Shown here one piece after another: positions 7,248 through 10,059 of a stretch of DNA of 10,059 bases. A program made the position numbers and the translations under genes. Source of the DNA: UBA6544 sp049601975. Lineage in GTDB: Bacteria; Pseudomonadota; Alphaproteobacteria; UBA8366. Numbering within the stretch: the stretch's first letter is position 1; every line of letters begins with the position of its first letter. The stretch is taken from contig JBMYRC010000146.1 in assembly GCA_049601975.1 (NCBI GenBank), positions 1 through 10,059 of the forward strand, given 5' to 3'. Below the pieces are notes generated by a model. The model was not told the origin of the DNA and made no database searches. It saw nothing but the letters and a program-made list of their open reading frames with translations.

Positions 7248-8714
7248 TTGAGACCGGAAAATTGGGATAAGGAAGCCGACGTTGTTGTCGTGGGTTTCGG
7301 TGCGGCTGGTGTGGCGACCGCGGTGACGGCGTTCGAGTTGGGTGCGGAGGTATTAATCCTCGAGAAAGCACCGAAAGGCAGAGAGGGTGGTAACACCAAA
7401 GTAGCAGGACAGGGGTATCTCAACACCTCCTCCGCTGAGCAGGCAGCCACATATTTGAAGGCGTTGTGCGGCCCATATACGGTACCGGAAGAAATGGTGC
7501 GGGTGTGGTCGGAGGAAATGTGTCTGAACAACGATTGGCTCGCCAGCGTTGGCGGTGACCCGCAGGAGCATCAACATCCACCTGTCGGTATCGAGTTCCC
7601 AGAGTTACCGGGATCTGGTTGCGTTCATAAATTTCATGACGGGCCGACATACGGCTATTCCTATACCTGGAAGCGCTTTGAGAGTTTGGTGAAGGAGCGC
7701 CCGATCGAGGTTTGTTATGATACACCTGGAAAGGAGCTTATTCAGGACGGCGCGACCGGAGAGATTTTGGGTGTGCGGGCCATATACGATGGAAAGTCTG
7801 TTACGGTGAAGGCGCGCAAGGGCGTGGTTCTGACCTGTGGCGGATTTGAAAATAATCAGGATATGATCCGCAACTACCTACCAGGTGTCCCCTATTGCTA
7901 CACTTCCGGAAGTCCATACAACGAGGGCGACGGCATTACCATGGGCCTCTCCGTCGGTGCCGACCTTTGGCACATGAACAATTACGCGGGCCCGTCGATG
8001 GCCTTGAAAGTGCCGGAAATTCCGACGTCCCTGTCAATGCAAGCGCTGCATTACAGCAAGGAAATTCCAGGCGGTGTCATCGTCGTCGGTCCTGACGGCA
8101 AGCGTTTCACCGATGAGAAATTCAAAACTCGTCACGGTAAGGTCCCCGCGCATGGCACCTGGAAGGCGCTGACCACACCGTGCCCCATGCATATGATTTT
8201 TGATCACACCCATATGACGGCAGGGCCTATCTATGACGGGCATCCAAGCCATGGCTGGACGCAGATCGTTGAGCTATACGAGTGGAGCGAAGACAACAGC
8301 GTCGAGTTGGAGAAAGGCTGGATCAAGAAAGCGGACACCTTGGCCGAACTGGCAGCGCAAATCGGTATGAACGGTGACACGTTATCCAAGACGGTATCGC
8401 GTTGGAACGCATTTACGGCATCGGGTAAAGACGAGGAATTCGGCCGGACCTTGATGCTGACAGGGCTGGATGATGGCCCCTACTACGCGGTTCAGATGTC
8501 CCCCTCCATGCTGAATACGCAAGGGGGGCCGCGACGTAACGAGAGGGCGCAGATTGTCCGCCCGGACGGAACCCCTATTCCGCGTCTCTACAGTGCAGGG
8601 GAACTGGGATCGATATATAGCTATCTCTACCAAGGGACGGGCAATATAGGTGAATGTCTGGCCTTTGGCCGTATCGCGGCCCGAAATGCGGTGGGGGAGA
8701 TGGCGTGGCGGTGA
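7248..8714 (+). CDS. FAD-dependent oxidoreductase, fumarate reductase/KSTD-like
   Basis: A complete 488-residue flavoprotein of the FAD-binding-2 superfamily, which holds fumarate reductase flavoproteins, 3-ketosteroid dehydrogenases and related enzymes that add or remove hydrogens across a C-C bond. The N-terminal dinucleotide fold shows VVVVGFGAAG (GxGxxG at 16-21) and ends with E39 in LILEK, the expected ribose-binding acid; EGGNTKVAGQG follows. The mid-region has VVLTCGGFENN. The C-terminus has QGGPRRNERAQIV and LYSAGELGS, then QGTGNIGECLAFGRIAARNA, which closes the FAD site. No signal peptide, haem motif or flavin-transferase target was seen, so it is probably cytoplasmic. The start is TTG 7248, forced by an upstream stop. 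It follows the D-2-hydroxyacid dehydrogenase by 13 bases and probably acts in the same pathway. Substrate is unknown; I could not match the full set of fumarate reductase active-site residues. Confidence 0.9.
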   Translation: MRPENWDKEADVVVVGFGAAGVATAVTAFELGAEVLILEKAPKGREGGNTKVAGQGYLNTSSAEQAATYLKALCGPYTVPEEMVRVWSEEMCLNNDWLASVGGDPQEHQHPPVGIEFPELPGSGCVHKFHDGPTYGYSYTWKRFESLVKERPIEVCYDTPGKELIQDGATGEILGVRAIYDGKSVTVKARKGVVLTCGGFENNQDMIRNYLPGVPYCYTSGSPYNEGDGITMGLSVGADLWHMNNYAGPSMALKVPEIPTSLSMQALHYSKEIPGGVIVVGPDGKRFTDEKFKTRHGKVPAHGTWKALTTPCPMHMIFDHTHMTAGPIYDGHPSHGWTQIVELYEWSEDNSVELEKGWIKKADTLAELAAQIGMNGDTLSKTVSRWNAFTASGKDEEFGRTLMLTGLDDGPYYAVQMSPSMLNTQGGPRRNERAQIVRPDGTPIPRLYSAGELGSIYSYLYQGTGNIGECLAFGRIAARNAVGEMAWR

Positions 8715-8733
8715 AGATCGTCGCCGGGGTTGA

Positions 8734-9057
8734 ATGCGGGTCTGTACAGCGATGCGCCGTTTCCCTGGCGCGCAGATCGCAAACTTGACGATTTCAAACA
8801 CGAATCGCAAGGCAGATGCTGCGCCACCATCGAGTGGGCATGCGGGCGATTTGGTGAGTTATTATCACCGACGCGCGGGTGCGGCGGATAAGGGAGACGC
8901 TTTGCGTCAAGCACGTATTCGGATGATCGACGAATTGACGTCACGGGACTTCAAAGGTCGAATCGCTTACGCCTATAGCCACCCGATGTTTTGGGCACCC
9001 TGCGTGATCGTTGGCGGTAACGGAAATACGAAACCAGGGTCCGAAGCTATAGATTGA
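8734..9057 (+). pseudogene. CHAT-domain protein, C-terminal remnant
   Basis: The open frame from ATG 8734 to TGA 9055-9057 encodes 107 residues. Residues 40-95 read like the extreme C-terminus of a CHAT (caspase HetF associated with TPRs) domain: LVSYYHRRAG, then ALRQARIRMI at 56-65, then HPMFWAPCVIVGG at 83-95, matching the family's ALR-x-A helix and HPyyWAaFvLvG end. The upstream body is absent: there is no TPR region and no HG or SAC-type segment carrying the catalytic His and Cys. The frame cannot be extended because TGA sits at 8731-8733 and the flavoprotein ends at 8714. The first 35 residues look unlike any domain I know. It cannot be a working protease. I read it as the tail of a gene whose front was lost by deletion or rearrangement. 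Confidence in the CHAT match is moderate, from motif memory only. Confidence 0.62.
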
Positions 9058-9093
9058 CCAGTATTAAATTCGTCATTCAAGGTAAATGTCGCG

Positions 9094-9741
9094 ATGCTCG
9101 AATTGTTTTGGAGAAAGTCTTCTTTTAACGTCCAAAAGATCATGTGGTTCATTGCGGAACTTGAACTCAGCTGCCATCACATTGAAGTCGGCGGTTCATT
9201 TGACGGGCTCAATAATGAAGAGTTCCGGGCGATGAACCCTCATGGTCGAGTGCCGGTCATCGATGACGGCGGGATTATCGTTTGGGAGTCTCAAGCAATT
9301 CTACGATATTTGGCGGCCCGATATGGCAGTCCTAAATTTTGGAATGACGATCCGGCCGTTCAATCGCAAGCGGACCGCTGGATGGATTGGGCCCAAACGG
9401 CACTTCAACCGGATTTCTTGAACGGCGTATTTTGGGGATTTTATCGAACGCCTGAAGCACAAAGAGATATGACGGCGGTCAATGCGAAGATAGCGAGTAC
9501 CGCTTATCATCTCCAACTATTGGATCAGGTCCTCGAGGACAAAACATACCTAGTCGGAGCTGATTTGAGCTTGGCGGATATTCCCGCAGGGACCACTTTG
9601 TAACGCTATTTCAACATCGATATTGACCGTCCTCACCTGCCGAATGTCGAACGGTGGTAGCACGCATTGCAGGAACGTCCGGCCTATAGAGAAGGTATAA
9701 TGGTGCCGTTTGACGAGCTCTATGGCCGGTTGGACTATTAG
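9094..9741 (+). pseudogene. Glutathione S-transferase frame with two internal stops
   Basis: ATG 9094 opens a GST with a thioredoxin-fold N-terminal domain: RKSSFNVQKIMW (likely catalytic serine at S9 or S10), the cis-proline P54 in GRVPVI, and E65-S66 in WESQAI for glutathione binding. A helical C-terminal domain follows, with DLSLADIPAGTTL. Translation would stop at TAA 9601-9603 (codon 170). Reading on in the same frame gives RYFNIDIDRPHLPNVERWW, a second stop TAG at 9658-9660 (codon 189), then HALQERPAYREG and VPFDELYGRLDY before TAG 9739-9741. That continuation is ordinary GST sequence, so a 215-residue protein has been broken by two nonsense changes, each apparently at a tyrosine codon, with no frameshift. 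GC of its front is about 43-50%. The 169-aa product would lose the last helices and may not fold. Real decay or sequence error are both possible. Confidence 0.85.
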
Positions 9742-9768
9742 GGTCGACTCAATCGAGTATTCAGATAA

Positions 9769-10059
9769 TCATAATTTGCACCATATCTGTTCCATGAATT
9801 GGGACATAACCTCGGTATTTCTATCCAAATCGGCGCTGCTGTCACTGATGACGATTTCGTTTAATCCAGCCGATTGATACGCTCGAAGGGTTTCCGCGAT
9901 GTCATCCTCCGTGCCGGTGAGGGCGGTGCGATCCTCGACAGATTTGCTGGGTGGCTTGCCAGTAAATCGTATCGGTGCGGTTAGGGAGAAATCCAGCATC
10001 GATGGATCTCGGCCGGCCGCCTCGGCGAGTTTGATGATCTCAGCACGCGCTTCCGCTAT
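9769..10059 (-). CDS. LLM class flavin-dependent oxidoreductase, C-terminal part
   Basis: The reverse strand is open from the right edge of the window to TGA at 9769-9771 and gives 96 residues without a start, because the 5' end lies beyond 10059. The sequence matches the C-terminal segment of luciferase-like oxidoreductases of the F420/FMN type: AEARAEIIKLAEAAGRDPS, then LDFSLTAPIRF, then LTGTEDDIAETLRAYQSAGLNEIVI and SSADLDRNTEVMSQF. The Met codon at 9997-9999 is internal, since family-like sequence continues upstream of it. This gene converges with the broken GST, leaving 27 bases between them and no clear terminator. It is a different gene from the LLM at 813-1824. Substrate unknown. Confidence 0.85.
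   Translation of the reverse strand: MAEARAEIIKLAEAAGRDPSMLDFSLTAPIRFTGKPPSKSVEDRTALTGTEDDIAETLRAYQSAGLNEIVISDSSADLDRNTEVMSQFMEQIWCKL

Noticed and set aside
9742..9768. ACTC-AATC-GAGT inverted repeat between the convergent GST and LLM genes
   Set aside because: A 4-bp stem with no T tract on either side; likely chance, so no terminator is called.
1..10059. CRISPR arrays, tRNA or rRNA genes, insertion sequences and transposase genes
   Set aside because: No repeat-spacer pattern, no cloverleaf-like element and no transposase motif were seen on reading both strands by eye.

Overview
The window looks like an accessory metabolic stretch of a fairly GC-rich bacterial chromosome. The main genes sit at roughly 57-60% GC by eye. 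Tight spacing, alternative TTG/GTG starts and the protein families suggest a proteobacterium, most likely an alphaproteobacterium of the Rhodospirillales type. That placement is an inference: there is no rRNA, tRNA or other marker gene here.

Left part (1-5654, + strand): a tightly packed, probably single transcription unit. It starts with a DUF1177-family protein whose N-terminus lies outside the window. Next is a luciferase-like (LLM) flavin-dependent oxidoreductase that is split by a one-base frameshift. A small 2Fe-2S subunit and a very long molybdenum hydroxylase polypeptide follow. The long protein joins the molybdopterin-binding large subunit to the FAD-binding medium subunit in one reading frame, in the order Mo then FAD. 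Its FAD half carries a six-cysteine insert resembling the extra iron-sulfur loop of 4-hydroxybenzoyl-CoA reductase. These two proteins together supply all three redox modules of a xanthine dehydrogenase/CO dehydrogenase-type enzyme.

Middle part (5655-8714, + strand): a short, AT-richer ORF of unknown function, then a closely spaced pair made of a D-2-hydroxyacid dehydrogenase and a fumarate-reductase/ketosteroid-dehydrogenase-type flavoprotein.

Right part (8715-10059): three pieces that look like remnants or partial genes. They are the C-terminal tail of a CHAT (caspase-like) domain protein with no body, a glutathione S-transferase frame interrupted by two stop codons, and, on the - strand, the C-terminal end of a second LLM oxidoreductase that runs off the window.

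Taken together, the intact genes suggest an oxidative or reductive catabolic route for an unidentified organic substrate: Mo hydroxylation or dehydroxylation, LLM monooxygenation, flavoprotein dehydrogenation and 2-hydroxyacid/2-oxoacid interconversion. The substrate cannot be read from the sequence. Three separate lesions (frameshifted LLM, beheaded CHAT, doubly stopped GST) show either local gene decay or sequence-quality problems. The most unusual intact feature is the Mo-FAD fusion with its cysteine-rich loop.
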